A stretch of DNA of 64,000 nucleotides from Mycobacterium ostraviense (GTDB lineage Bacteria; Actinomycetota; Actinomycetes; Mycobacteriales; Mycobacteriaceae), in assembly GCF_002705925.1 (NCBI RefSeq), contig NZ_NKRE01000001.1, forward strand, positions 1,236,824-1,300,823. Reading direction: 5' to 3'. Positions 9,221-20,125 of this stretch are shown here, piece by piece. How positions within the stretch are numbered: position 1 is the stretch's first letter; each line of letters starts with the position of its first letter. The translations under genes were made by a program, and so were the position numbers. Below the pieces are notes generated by a model. That model had not been told where the DNA came from and made no database searches. It worked only from the letters and a program-made list of their open reading frames with translations.

Positions 9221-10375
9221 TCAGCCGCGAGGCACGGGGTGGCCTCGCCGGCTGGTAAGCGACCGGGCGATCCGCACGGTGGCCCATAGCCCGTAGCGAG
9301 CCGCACGCCGGGACACCAGACCGGATACGGGTGCCAGGACCACGTGGCGCATCCCCGCGTCGCCGAAGGCCCGCAGCTTGGCCGCCACCTGCCGCGGAGT
9401 TCCCCACAGCAACGGCCCCTCGGTCATCACGGCGTCCGGCACGGCGGCGATGGCATGCTCGATGGCCCGGCGACCGTGGCGGTCGGGCACGAAGTCGACC
9501 AACGTATCGAAATGCGCCCCGAGCGGGTGCACGGACCCGGCCTGCCGCCACACATCGGCGGGCGCAGCCAGCCCAAGCAACCGGACGGCCTTTGTGTCGA
9601 GCATCGCCCGCGCCTCCGCCTCGGTCGCGCCGATCACCGCGAAGCGATGCAGCGCCGGCGTGATCGAGTCTGCGTCTCGCCCGGCCTCGGCGGCCGCCGC
9701 CCGCACCGCCGCCAGCTTGGCCGCGTACTCCTGGGGCGAGACCACCGAGACGGGGTACCACCCGTCGCCGTAGTGTCCCGTCAGCCGTAGCATTCGCGGA
9801 CCGTGCCCGCCGACCCAGATCTGCGGCACCCGGCCGCGCGGCGCCTCCAGGTCCATGGTCGCCCGGTCGAGCCGAAAATGCTTGCCGGAGAACGTGATAG
9901 GCCCTCGCGCCGACAGGCATAGGCGGATCACCTGCAGAGCCTCCTCCAGTCGGGTGACCGGCTCGGAGAAGTCGAGTCCGTACGGGTCGATATTCATGCG
10001 CTCGCCCGCGCCGATGCCCAAAATGGGGGCGCGCCTGGTGAGATGAGACAGCGTCAGCATCGCCTGGGCGATGAGAACGGGGTGACGCCGAATCGCCTCG
10101 GTCACCCCGACGCCCAAGCGCAGTCGCCCGGCTCGCGACGCGAGATAGCCCAGCAGAACCTGGTAGTCAAAAAACTCGTGTGGGCTCTGATCTTGCGCCG
10201 CAAGCCAGGTGAGGTCTTTGTTCCAGATGGCGCGGGGCACGCCGCTCTGGAAGTGGTCGATGAGCATCACCGACTCCAGCCGCGCCACCCGCGCCGCGAG
10301 CAACAACGCCCGAGCGCCGCTCAATGGCGGCTGCGTCCCGATCTGCAGGCCCACCGAGATCGCCGAGTTTGTCAT
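9221..10375 (-). CDS. Luciferase-like (F420-type) oxidoreductase, phthiodiolone ketoreductase-like
   Basis: 384 residues forming a luciferase-like TIM barrel. The segments RLRLGVGVTEAIRRHP, ILGIGAGERMNIDPYG, RLEEALQVIRL and PQIWVGGHGPRML are those of LLM-class, F420-dependent oxidoreductases. They resemble most, from memory, the phthiodiolone/phenolphthiodiolone dimycocerosate ketoreductase Rv2951c. The substrate here is unknown; reduction of a ketone on a long-chain lipid is a reasonable inference. Start ATG 10375. The gene sits between the Rv3013 and ligA equivalents, where I recall no gene in M. tuberculosis, so it is probably an insertion or a lineage-specific survivor. It is 34 bp downstream of ligA on the same strand. 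Confidence 0.8.
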   Translation of the reverse strand: MTNSAISVGLQIGTQPPLSGARALLLAARVARLESVMLIDHFQSGVPRAIWNKDLTWLAAQDQSPHEFFDYQVLLGYLASRAGRLRLGVGVTEAIRRHPVLIAQAMLTLSHLTRRAPILGIGAGERMNIDPYGLDFSEPVTRLEEALQVIRLCLSARGPITFSGKHFRLDRATMDLEAPRGRVPQIWVGGHGPRMLRLTGHYGDGWYPVSVVSPQEYAAKLAAVRAAAAEAGRDADSITPALHRFAVIGATEAEARAMLDTKAVRLLGLAAPADVWRQAGSVHPLGAHFDTLVDFVPDRHGRRAIEHAIAAVPDAVMTEGPLLWGTPRQVAAKLRAFGDAGMRHVVLAPVSGLVSRRAARYGLWATVRIARSLTSRRGHPVPRG

Positions 10376-10409
10376 GATCCCTTGCGCCTCAGGTCAACCC
10401 GTGCGCCGC

Positions 10410-12500
<2,091 letters not shown>

Positions 12501-12531
12501 CTAGCTGAGCACCCTGACAGTCGAGCGCGGG

Positions 12532-13569
12532 TCAGATGGCGTCCGGGTCCTCGGCGAACGCCTCGGCGACCTTGCGGGCCAGCTCGATGGCGGCGCGGGC
12601 CCAGCCAGGCGTCGCACCCGCCAGGCCGCAGGCCGGGCTGACGCCGATGCGCTCCGCCAGCAATGACCGACCGAAACCGAGCCGATCGGTGACCGCGACG
12701 ACCTCGGCGGCGACTTCCTCGACCGCCGGCCGCCGCTCGGGTGCGGTGGCGGGGACGATGCCCAGCACCACGGTGCGGCCCGACTCGACGAAGGCCGCGA
12801 CGCCGTCTAGGTCCGCTGCGCGCAGCGTGCCGGCATCCACCGACACCGCACTAATGGCGCTGCGCGCCAACAGCTCCCACGGCAGCTCCGGCGCGCAGCT
12901 GTGCACCATGACGTCCGCGCCGGCCGCTGCGGCGCAGGTGTCGAGCAACGCGCCGGCCACCGCCTCGTCGAGGGGGGCCACCGGGCTCAGTGCGGTCACG
13001 CCGGTCAGCCGGCCGCCCAGGGCCGCCGGCAATGACGGCTCGTCGAACTGCACCACCACCGGTGTGTCCAGCCGGCGGGCCAGCATCGCCCGGTGCGCGG
13101 CGACGCCTTCGGCCAGCGAAGCCGCCAGGTCACGTACCGCGCCCGGGTCGGTGATCGCCCGGTGGCCGTTGGCCAGCTCCAGCCCTGCACTCAGCGTGAT
13201 CGGCCCGGGCGCCTGCACCTTGACCACGCGCCCGCCGCCCCGCAGACCGGCGGTCTCCCAGGCCTCTTCGAGGGCATCCATGTCCTCGTTGAGCATGCTG
13301 ACCGCTCGGCGGGTCACCGCGCCCGGCCGGGCGACGACGCGGTAGCCGCGCGGCACGGTGTCCACTGCCAAATCAAGCAGCAGGGCGCCGGCCCGGCCGA
13401 GCATATCGGCGCCCACTCCCCTGGCGGGCAACTCGACGAGATGTGCCAGCGCATCGGCCAGCTCGCCGACGACGACCTCGGCGGCCGGCCGCGCCGCCGT
13501 GCCGGGCCAGGATCCAATGCCGGTGGCCCTTGCGAACGGCGGCGCGAAAGGCGGCGCGAAATCACTCAC
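12532..13569 (-). CDS. MetE C-terminal-like (cobalamin-independent methionine synthase-type) protein
   Basis: 345 residues, about half of a full MetE. It begins near TGIGSWPGT, the classic start of the C-terminal MetE barrel. The zinc-site pattern is present as HSC in VMVHSCAPELPWE and a later Cys in GVSPACGLAG, so metal binding is plausible. Lacking the N-terminal half, it is probably not a standard methionine synthase; a related methyl or thiol transfer is possible. It corresponds to M. tuberculosis Rv3015c, also directly upstream of ligA on the same strand (40 bp). Confidence 0.8.
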   Translation of the reverse strand: MSDFAPPFAPPFARATGIGSWPGTAARPAAEVVVGELADALAHLVELPARGVGADMLGRAGALLLDLAVDTVPRGYRVVARPGAVTRRAVSMLNEDMDALEEAWETAGLRGGGRVVKVQAPGPITLSAGLELANGHRAITDPGAVRDLAASLAEGVAAHRAMLARRLDTPVVVQFDEPSLPAALGGRLTGVTALSPVAPLDEAVAGALLDTCAAAAGADVMVHSCAPELPWELLARSAISAVSVDAGTLRAADLDGVAAFVESGRTVVLGIVPATAPERRPAVEEVAAEVVAVTDRLGFGRSLLAERIGVSPACGLAGATPGWARAAIELARKVAEAFAEDPDAI

Positions 13570-13640
13570 TTGTCAACCGTATTCGAGGGCTGTTTAGCGG
13601 CCGGGCGCACGGGTAGGTTGCAACCACAGAAGGGTGGCTG

Positions 13641-14270
13641 ATGGCGAGACGGATCCGGCCGCTGCTGTGGTGCTGCGCGATGGCGCTGACGGCGGCGTGC
13701 ACACGCGTGGTGGACGGTGAGGTGCTGCCCCCGTACGGCGCTTACCCGCTGGATGTGCTCAACGTCGACTCGGTGCTGTTGGACCAGTCGAGGATGCGCG
13801 CGATCACCGGCGCCGGTGACGACCTGACGATGGTGCCGTCGACGGACGGCAAACACCCGGTCGACATCGACGCCCTCGCAGACACTCTGCCCCGGGAATG
13901 CCGGTTCATCTATGCCGAGACGGCAATCTTCGGGCCCGACATCGCAGGGTTCCACAAGATCACCTTCCAGGACCCACCCGAAGGTGCCCTGATCTCCGAG
14001 GGCGCCGCGGTGTATCGGGCGCCCGACATCGCCCGGCATGCCTTCGAGTCGCTGGTGGCGGCCGTGGGAAGTTGCGCAACTAGTTCCAGCGGCTCGCTGC
14101 TGGTCAGCACATGGCATGTCGACGGCGACTCGCTGCACATCCGGCCCGGCGACTGTGGCCGCGACTACCGCGTGCTCTCGGTGGCCCTGCTGGAAGTCAC
14201 CTTCTGCGGTTTCCCGGAATCGGTGCCCGACATCGTGATGACGAACATGGCCGCCAACGTGCCGCACTAA
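13641..14270 (+). CDS. lpqA: LpqA-like lipoprotein
   Basis: 209 residues. A signal peptide of about 20 residues ends in the lipobox LTAAC. The mature part contains Cys residues (for example in PRECRF, GSCATS, GDCGRD and TFCGF) that could form disulfides, and looks like the extracellular PknH-sensor-type domain of mycobacterial lipoproteins. It is likely anchored on the outer face of the membrane; function unknown. The stop codon overlaps that of mnmA (14267-14270), so the two genes are convergent end to end. In M. tuberculosis the next genes are esxQ and a PPE/ESX block; here mnmA follows at once. Confidence 0.85.
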   Translation: MARRIRPLLWCCAMALTAACTRVVDGEVLPPYGAYPLDVLNVDSVLLDQSRMRAITGAGDDLTMVPSTDGKHPVDIDALADTLPRECRFIYAETAIFGPDIAGFHKITFQDPPEGALISEGAAVYRAPDIARHAFESLVAAVGSCATSSSGSLLVSTWHVDGDSLHIRPGDCGRDYRVLSVALLEVTFCGFPESVPDIVMTNMAANVPH

Positions 14271-15364
14271 GTCACTGCGGGCTTGGGCAGGCCGACCCTG
14301 CCTGCGACGGTGGCGCTGCCGAGCACCTCGTCACCGCCGGGATCCGGCCGGTAGAGCACCACCGTCTGGCCGCGGGCCACCCCGCGCAGCGGCGCATGCA
14401 ATCGCACCATCAACTCACCGCCAACCAATCGTGCTGTCGCACTTGCGGTTTCACCGTGAGCACGCACCTGCACCGCGCACTCGACCGGACCCGTCGGTGC
14501 GGCTCCGGCGGTGAACACCGGTGCTCGTCCGGTCAGCGCGTGCACGTCGAGATCGGACACGTCACCCACGCGAACAGTGGCGGTGTCGGCGTCGATGGCG
14601 GTGACGTAGCGTGGGCGGCCATCGGGACCGGGTCCCGGGATACCGAGGCCTTTGCGCTGGCCGATGGTGAACCCGTGCACACCGTCATGGGTGGCCAGCA
14701 CGGCGCCGTCCGCATCGACGACGACGCCCCGGCGAACGCCGATGCGCGCACCGAGGAACGCCCGGGTGTCGCCGGAGGGAATGAAGCAGATGTCGTGGCT
14801 GTCGGGTTTGTCGGCAACCGCCAGGCCACGGCGGGCCGCCTCCGCCCGGATCTGCGACTTGGGAGTGTCCCCGATCGGGAACAGCGCATGACGCAGCTGC
14901 CGCGCGGTCAGTACGGCCAGCACGTAGGACTGGTCCTTGTCCCGGTCGACGGCGCGCCGCAGCCGCCCATCTGACAGCCGGGCATAGTGGCCGGTGGCCA
15001 CCGCGTCGAAACCCAGCGCCAGCGCCCGGGTCAACAGTGCCGAGAACTTGATCCGCTGATTGCATCGGACGCAGGGGTTGGGTGTTTCGCCGCGAGCGTA
15101 GGACGACACGAAGTCGTCGATCACGTCTTCGCTGAACTTCTCGGCGAAATCCCAGACATAGAAGGGTATTCCGAGTACATCGGCGACCCGGCGCGCGTCC
15201 GAGGCGTCCTCCTTGGAGCAGCAGCCCCGCGATCCGGCGCGCAGCGTTCCAGGCGCCGTCGACAGCGCCAGGTGCACACCGACCACGTCGTGTCCGGCAT
15301 CGACCATGCGGGCGGTGGCGACCGAAGAGTCGACGCCGCCGCTCATCGCGGCGAGAACTTTCAC
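14267..15364 (-). CDS. mnmA: tRNA-specific 2-thiouridylase MnmA (TrmU)
   Basis: 365 residues. It adds the 2-thio group to U34 of certain tRNAs, using ATP and sulfur relayed from a cysteine desulfurase. The PP-loop [12 protein letters not shown] is at the N-terminus, the first catalytic Cys is in NPCVRCNQ and the second in [10 protein letters not shown]. The C-terminal barrel is complete. GTG at 15364 overlaps the desulfurase stop by four bases (GTGA); a tandem GTG at 15367 is an equal alternative. Coupling to the upstream desulfurase gene fits the sulfur-relay chemistry. Confidence 0.96.
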   Translation of the reverse strand: MKVLAAMSGGVDSSVATARMVDAGHDVVGVHLALSTAPGTLRAGSRGCCSKEDASDARRVADVLGIPFYVWDFAEKFSEDVIDDFVSSYARGETPNPCVRCNQRIKFSALLTRALALGFDAVATGHYARLSDGRLRRAVDRDKDQSYVLAVLTARQLRHALFPIGDTPKSQIRAEAARRGLAVADKPDSHDICFIPSGDTRAFLGARIGVRRGVVVDADGAVLATHDGVHGFTIGQRKGLGIPGPGPDGRPRYVTAIDADTATVRVGDVSDLDVHALTGRAPVFTAGAAPTGPVECAVQVRAHGETASATARLVGGELMVRLHAPLRGVARGQTVVLYRPDPGGDEVLGSATVAGRVGLPKPAVT

Positions 15365-16542
15365 CACGAGGCTCCCGCGGCTGCCAGGGCGGCGCCGCGA
15401 GCGCGGGCCACCGCCGCGGGCAGCACCCGCAATGCCGCATCGACATCCGCGTCGACACTGGTGTGCCCCAAGGAAAGACGCAACGACCCGCGGGCGCTGG
15501 CAGGGTCGGCGCCCATCGCGATCAACACGTGCGACGGCTGGGCCACGCCGGCGGTGCAGGCCGAACCGGTCGAACACTCAATCCCGTTGGCGTCCAACAA
15601 CATCAGCAACGCATCGCCCTCACAGCCGCGGAACGTGAAGTGCGCGTTGCCCGGAAGCCGCAACGGGTCGCGAGCACCGTTGAGACACACGTCGTCGATT
15701 TCGGCGAGCACCCCCTCGACCAGGCGGTCGCGCAGCAGCCGCAGCCGCGCGCCGTTGGCCTCCAGCCCGTCCACGGCGAGCTGCGCCGCGGTCGCCATTC
15801 CCACCGCACCGGCGACGTCGGGAGTACCGGAGCGGATATCGCGTTCCTGACCGCCGCCGTGCAGCAACGGCACACAGGTGACGTCGCGGCGCAGCAACAG
15901 CGCGCCGACGCCGGGCGGACCGCCGAACTTGTGCGCCGCCACACTCATCGCCGACAACGTGCTCGCGCCGAAGTCGACCGGTACCTGTCCCACCGCCTGA
16001 ATCGCGTCACTGTGCATGGGCACGCCGAACTCGGCGGCGACGGCGGCCAGTTCGGCGGTCGGCATGATGGTGCCGACCTCGTTGTTGGCCCACATCACCG
16101 ACACCAGCGCGACGTCGTCATGGCTCTGCAACGTCTCGCGCAGCGCGGTGGCCGAGACCGAGCCGTCGGCAGCGGTGGGCAGCCAGCTCACCTGCGCACC
16201 CTCGTGCTCGACGAGCCAGTCCACCGCGTCGAGTACGGCGTGGTGTTCCACCTGCGAGGTGACGATGCGCCGACGGCCGGGCTGCTCGTCACGGCGGGCC
16301 CAATAGATCCCCTTGACGGCCAGGTTGTCGCTCTCGGTACCGCCGGCGGTGAAGATCACCTCCGAGGGGCGGGCGCCGAGCTCGTCCGCGATCAGCTCCC
16401 GGGATTCCTCGATGCGCCGGCGCGCCGTGCGACCCGTGGTGTGCAGCGACGACGCGTTGCCGACGGTGCCGAGCGCGGCCGTCATCGCCTCGATGGCGGC
16501 GGGGTGCATCGGGGTGGTGGCGGCGTGATCCAGGTAGACCAT
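15361..16542 (-). CDS. iscS: Cysteine desulfurase (IscS/NifS class V aminotransferase)
   Basis: 393 residues. It converts cysteine to alanine and a persulfide used for tRNA thiolation and Fe-S assembly. The N-terminus [13 protein letters not shown] is canonical. The PLP lysine lies in [12 protein letters not shown], and the persulfide Cys is in the mobile loop [11 protein letters not shown]. Length equals the M. tuberculosis Rv3025c protein. ATG 16542 is chosen on the conserved start. It overlaps mnmA by four bases, forming a two-gene sulfur-transfer operon. Confidence 0.96.
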   Translation of the reverse strand: MVYLDHAATTPMHPAAIEAMTAALGTVGNASSLHTTGRTARRRIEESRELIADELGARPSEVIFTAGGTESDNLAVKGIYWARRDEQPGRRRIVTSQVEHHAVLDAVDWLVEHEGAQVSWLPTAADGSVSATALRETLQSHDDVALVSVMWANNEVGTIMPTAELAAVAAEFGVPMHSDAIQAVGQVPVDFGASTLSAMSVAAHKFGGPPGVGALLLRRDVTCVPLLHGGGQERDIRSGTPDVAGAVGMATAAQLAVDGLEANGARLRLLRDRLVEGVLAEIDDVCLNGARDPLRLPGNAHFTFRGCEGDALLMLLDANGIECSTGSACTAGVAQPSHVLIAMGADPASARGSLRLSLGHTSVDADVDAALRVLPAAVARARGAALAAAGASW

Positions 16543-16641
16543 GACTCGGCCCACGATACCGGCCGGGCCCGAAGACCCGGAATTTCTGGGCGGCCGGCAA
16601 CGGTGGGGGCCGCGCACGGCGACCAGGACTGCGCGCACCCC

Positions 16642-17556
16642 TCAATCGGCGTCGGGCAGTCCGAGCAACCGGGCGGCGTTGCGCCAGAGCCACTGTTCGA
16701 GGGTGCTCGGATCCAACGGCAGTGCCCGCATTTCGTCGCAGAGTTGGCGATGCGGAAGGTTCAGCAGAAACGCGCCGGTGCCATAGAGCACCTTATGGCG
16801 GATCGTGTTCTGCCCGAATCGCATCAGGGCCTCCCAGCCGGCCCCCGGTGCGGCGAAGTACTTGGGCCGGTGCGCGGCGAGTTCGAGGTACACATTGGGA
16901 TGTTTCCAGGCGATCAGGCATGCCTCGAGCACCCATGGGTAGCCGCCGTGGCTCATCACGATGGTCAGTTCCGGAAAGCGGCACGCGACATCGTCGATGT
17001 GTCGGGGATGCCCGAGGTCACTGGGCCGGGTCCGGGTCCAGTTGGCCGAAGTGTGGATGCTCAGCGGCACTCCGAGTTCGACACACTTGGCGTAGTACGG
17101 GAAGTATGCGGGGTCCGATGCCGGTCGACCGATCATGAAAGGCCGCAGGCTGAGTCCGCGAAATCCACGATCGGTGATCCAGTGCTCGAATTGGTCGAGA
17201 GCCGCGGCGCCGCCCATGATGTCGGCGCCGGCGAACGGGATGAACCGATCCGGGTGTCGGGCGGCGAGCGCGGCAACTGACTCGTTGTGCACGAACGTCA
17301 CGCCGCAGGTGGAGCGTTCGTCGAAGCCGGTGATGAGACTCTGGCGGATGCCGGCGGCATCGAGCTGGGCACGGATGTCATCGTCGCTTCGCCGAAGCGA
17401 TTCCGCGTAAGCGTTGAACTGCTCGGCGCTGACCGGCGTCTTGGTGAACACTTCGAGGTACCGGAGTTGCTCGGCCGGGAAGCCGGCACATAGGTCGTCG
17501 ATGATCTCGGCAGCCGGCACGATCGGCGCCCACATGTCAATGACTTTGCCAGCCAA
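16642..17556 (-). CDS. Amidohydrolase-2-like TIM-barrel protein with incomplete metal-binding motifs
   Basis: 304 residues from a TTG start at 17556, preceded by a strong GGAAGGGGAAG ribosome site; this decides the start. The fold is that of amidohydrolase family 2: VIDMWAP near the N-terminus, GFRGLSLRPFM, PLSIHTSANW, VMSHGGYPWV and KVLYGTG near the end. The first motif has DMWAP where metal-dependent members have an HxH, and the late motif reads YGTGAF where the catalytic Asp (G-S/T-D) is usual. Two metal-site positions therefore look substituted, while middle His residues remain. It may be a decarboxylase/hydrolase of a variant subfamily or non-metal. The gene lies between the iscS and Rv3026c equivalents, a position I do not recall as occupied in M. 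tuberculosis. Confidence 0.7.
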   Translation of the reverse strand: MAGKVIDMWAPIVPAAEIIDDLCAGFPAEQLRYLEVFTKTPVSAEQFNAYAESLRRSDDDIRAQLDAAGIRQSLITGFDERSTCGVTFVHNESVAALAARHPDRFIPFAGADIMGGAAALDQFEHWITDRGFRGLSLRPFMIGRPASDPAYFPYYAKCVELGVPLSIHTSANWTRTRPSDLGHPRHIDDVACRFPELTIVMSHGGYPWVLEACLIAWKHPNVYLELAAHRPKYFAAPGAGWEALMRFGQNTIRHKVLYGTGAFLLNLPHRQLCDEMRALPLDPSTLEQWLWRNAARLLGLPDAD

Positions 17557-17674
17557 CGTCTTCCCCTTCCGTGACAACAGTTGGGTGGCGAACGGTGCGC
17601 TTCGCCAAAACTTACCCCGTTGCCGCGGTTGTCGGCGTGTCATCGCAACCGGTTAAGGCGTTGCGCTCAAGGCC

Positions 17675-18496
17675 TCAAGCCACCAGCGCCGGCCGGTGCC
17701 CCGGGAGCTGCGCCCCCGCATGCACCGCATACCGGCACCGTGCGGCCAAGGTTCGGCGATCGGTACCCGGCAGTTGCAGGAACCCGACATGCACCCGGGT
17801 CACCGTGCGGCGCACGGCGAGCACCCGGCACACCGACCGTGCCAACGTGTCCTGGCCCACGTAGGCGGGAGTGGTCGACACGCTGCCGTCGACGCGGTAA
17901 TACGTGAGCCACAGGGGCTGTACCGGGCGCGCGGCGTCGACGGCGGCCTGAAACATCGCCGGGTAGAAGCTCCCCGACGCCCGTCCACACCAGGTGGTGC
18001 CCTCGGGGAAGGCCACGACAGTCTGACCGGCGCGCAGCCTGCGGGCGACGGTGTCGACCACCTCGGGCAGCCGGCGTAGGCTGGCCCGCTCGATCGGGAT
18101 GATCTTCAGCAGGCGGGCCAGCATCCCGATCGCGGGTCCGCTGAACATGTCGGCACGGGCGACGAACGACCCGGGCAACACCGCACCGATAGCGAAGACG
18201 TCCAGCCACGACATGTGATTGCTGACCACCAGAACGCCGCGCAGGTTGCGAATCGGGTTGCCCGACACGGTGATCCGGACGCCAAAACAGCGCAGCACCA
18301 ACCGGCAGTAGGCGCGTTGCAGGTGGGTGCGACCGGGCAGCGGCACACCCAGCAGGGGCAGGCCCGGCGCCAACAGCAGCGCCAGTGTGAGGCGCAGCGC
18401 CACCCGCAGCCGCGCACAACCGGCGGTGTCGCCATGGCCCACGCAGCTGACATCGCATGATGCGCGAGGCAGCCAGCAGTGCCCGGCACTGTTCAT
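17675..18496 (-). CDS. 1-acyl-glycerol-phosphate-type acyltransferase (PlsC/OlsA-like)
   Basis: 273 residues. The PlsC signature is clear: NHMSWLD (HX4D acyltransferase motif), then FVARADMF and VVAFPEGTTW, the glycerophosphate-binding EGT block. A hydrophobic N-terminal stretch of Leu and Ala (about residues 30-50) suggests membrane association. It transfers an acyl chain to a lyso-lipid. The start ATG 18496 shares one base with the stop of the upstream acyltransferase gene, so the two are translationally coupled. That pairing with a GNAT/hemolysin-like acyltransferase is the arrangement of OlsA with OlsB in ornithine-lipid synthesis. Equivalent to Rv3026c. Confidence 0.85.
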   Translation of the reverse strand: MNSAGHCWLPRASCDVSCVGHGDTAGCARLRVALRLTLALLLAPGLPLLGVPLPGRTHLQRAYCRLVLRCFGVRITVSGNPIRNLRGVLVVSNHMSWLDVFAIGAVLPGSFVARADMFSGPAIGMLARLLKIIPIERASLRRLPEVVDTVARRLRAGQTVVAFPEGTTWCGRASGSFYPAMFQAAVDAARPVQPLWLTYYRVDGSVSTTPAYVGQDTLARSVCRVLAVRRTVTRVHVGFLQLPGTDRRTLAARCRYAVHAGAQLPGHRPALVA

Positions 18497-19356
18497 CAGC
18501 GCGCCCCGCCGGCCATCCCGCCAGCCATCTCTGAGGCCACCGCCACCGACCGCAGTCGCTTCAGGTAACGGGTATCGGCGTGACGTTTGTCCAGCAGCAC
18601 GCAGAAATCGCCGACTCCGAAGGCCGGGTCGTGCGCGGGCTCGCCGCATACCCGGGCACCCAGCCGCAGGTAGCCACGCATCAGGGGCGGGACCGTCGGA
18701 CGCCGCGGCGGGTCAATGTCGTCCAGGCCGTCGCCGCCGATACGCACCGGCCGGTAGGGGTACACCCGGTACTGCGCCGCGTGCCGGACCCGCACGAAGT
18801 CGCGCACGCCGCGGATCTGACTGCCGGGTGGGTGACCTGCTGGGCCCTCCGGGCCGTCGATGGGCACCGACACGCAGCCGGTCACGAAGTCGTAGTCGCA
18901 TCGATCCAGGTAGGCCAGGATGCCCGCCCACATCAGCAGCACCACCGCGCCGTTGCGGTGACCGTCGCGCACCGCCGCGCGGCCCATCTCGACCAACGAC
19001 GGCCGCAGCGGGTCGAAAGCGCGGACGTCGAATTCGGTGGCGGTATACAGACCTCCCGCGGCGATGGCACCCGCCGGCGGCAGCATCCGGTAGCAGCCCA
19101 CCAGCTCACCGGTGTCGTCGTCGCGGACCAGCAGGTGGTCGCAGTACTCGTCGAACCGGTCGACGTCGCGGTGATCGATCGCCGACGGCACCACGAACCC
19201 GGGCGTGCTGCTGAAGACGTCGTATCGAAGTTGTTGCGCGGCCTCGATCAAAGCGTCGTCGGTGGTCAGCAACAGGGAATAGCGTGGTCGCGAGGATGAT
19301 CCGGCCGCCGGATCGTTCGATTTGCCGCTGGGTATGAGGACAGAAGCGATGCTCAT
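18496..19356 (-). CDS. GNAT/hemolysin-like N-acyltransferase (OlsB-like, Rv3027c-type)
   Basis: 286 residues with the acetyltransferase-5 (hemolysin-like/OlsB) pattern: LRYDVFSSTPGF near the N-terminus, DHLLVRDDDTGELVGCYRML, EMGRAAVRDGHRNGAVV and LMRGYLRLGARVCGEPAHDPAFG near the C-terminus. OlsB enzymes N-acylate ornithine with 3-hydroxyacyl chains. The start ATG 19356 precedes MSIASVL. It overlaps the next gene (PlsC-like) by one base. The shared promoter region with the divergent TetR gene is 19357-19486. The acyl acceptor is inferred from family and neighbour only. Confidence 0.8.
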   Translation of the reverse strand: MSIASVLIPSGKSNDPAAGSSSRPRYSLLLTTDDALIEAAQQLRYDVFSSTPGFVVPSAIDHRDVDRFDEYCDHLLVRDDDTGELVGCYRMLPPAGAIAAGGLYTATEFDVRAFDPLRPSLVEMGRAAVRDGHRNGAVVLLMWAGILAYLDRCDYDFVTGCVSVPIDGPEGPAGHPPGSQIRGVRDFVRVRHAAQYRVYPYRPVRIGGDGLDDIDPPRRPTVPPLMRGYLRLGARVCGEPAHDPAFGVGDFCVLLDKRHADTRYLKRLRSVAVASEMAGGMAGGAR

Positions 19357-19424
19357 GCCACCAACGTGACGCAGCCGGTCAGCTAATCGGCATCGGCGCT
19401 GTGACGGGCCGGTGCACGTCAGGT

Positions 19425-19438
19425 GACAACATGTTGCA
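19425..19438. promoter_or_regulatory. KstR-like palindrome between the Rv3027c and TetR genes
   Basis: CAACATGTTG at 19427-19436 is a perfect 10-bp palindrome in the 130-bp divergent gap. Extended to 14 bases (GACAACATGTTGCA) it fits the KstR consensus TnnAACnnGTTnnA at all specified positions except the first T. It is about 50 bp upstream of the TetR start. Binding by KstR, or by the adjacent TetR itself, is inference. Confidence 0.45.
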
Positions 19439-19486
19439 GCACCGAATCCTTGCCGAATTTTGAAAATTGATCCAGTATCTTGTGCC

Positions 19487-20125
19487 ATGGCTCACGTTCC
19501 CGGATACGCAAAGCGCCACCGGACGCGTGCCTCGATTCTGGATGCCGCGCTGGCCGAGGCCAGTGAACGTGGACTGCACCGGGCATCGGTCACCGGAATC
19601 GCCGCGCGGGCCAACACCGCGGTCGGAAACCTGCACTACCACTTCGGTTCGCGCGCCGAGCTGTTGCGGGCGACGATGCGCAAGCTCATGTCGGATTTCT
19701 TCGCGCGGCTGGCCGCCTTCGAAGAGGAACCCGCGCAGCACGGCGGTGATTTCTTCGAACGTCACCGCACCGGCCTGCTGGCCTATGTCGACTACGTGCG
19801 CAGCAACCCCGGGCACATCCGGTTGGTCGACGAGATCAGGTTTCTCGAGCCCGAGTTGTATCGCCAAGGCATCAACGCCTGGGTCGAGCTGATTTCGGCG
19901 CGGCTGCGCGACGGCATCGCGGCCGGCTCGGTACGGGCGATGAACGACGTCGAGATCGCCGCGCAGGCACACTTTTTGGTCGGCGCCCACCGGTTCCTCG
20001 AGGACCTGGTCACCGACGCGGGCCGGGAGGCAGAGGTCGTCGACGCCTACTTGCGATTGGTACGCCGCGGGCTGGCCGCCGAACCCCAAGACACCCAAGA
20101 CAGTGGAGAGGTCGATCATGACTGA
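19487..20125 (+). CDS. TetR-family transcriptional regulator
   Basis: 212 residues. The N-terminal helix-turn-helix is typical: RASILDAALAEASERGLHRASVTGIA, then ANTAVGNLHYHFGSRAELL (written here only in part), followed by a variable ligand domain. It is very probably the local regulator of the monooxygenase-esterase genes. Its stop overlaps the monooxygenase start by eight bases, so both are on one transcript. ATG 19487 is chosen; an upstream extension of nine residues has no support. The likely ligand is a substrate or product of the downstream pathway. Confidence 0.9.
   Translation: MAHVPGYAKRHRTRASILDAALAEASERGLHRASVTGIAARANTAVGNLHYHFGSRAELLRATMRKLMSDFFARLAAFEEEPAQHGGDFFERHRTGLLAYVDYVRSNPGHIRLVDEIRFLEPELYRQGINAWVELISARLRDGIAAGSVRAMNDVEIAAQAHFLVGAHRFLEDLVTDAGREAEVVDAYLRLVRRGLAAEPQDTQDSGEVDHD

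Noticed and set aside
15463..15560. Small RNA or tRNA gene near iscS
   Set aside because: No cloverleaf or conserved tRNA box could be found here or elsewhere in the window by eye.
15463..17280. Long open frame antisense to iscS and the amidohydrolase gene
   Set aside because: Composition-driven shadow; no motif or ribosome site, and it covers well-supported sense genes.
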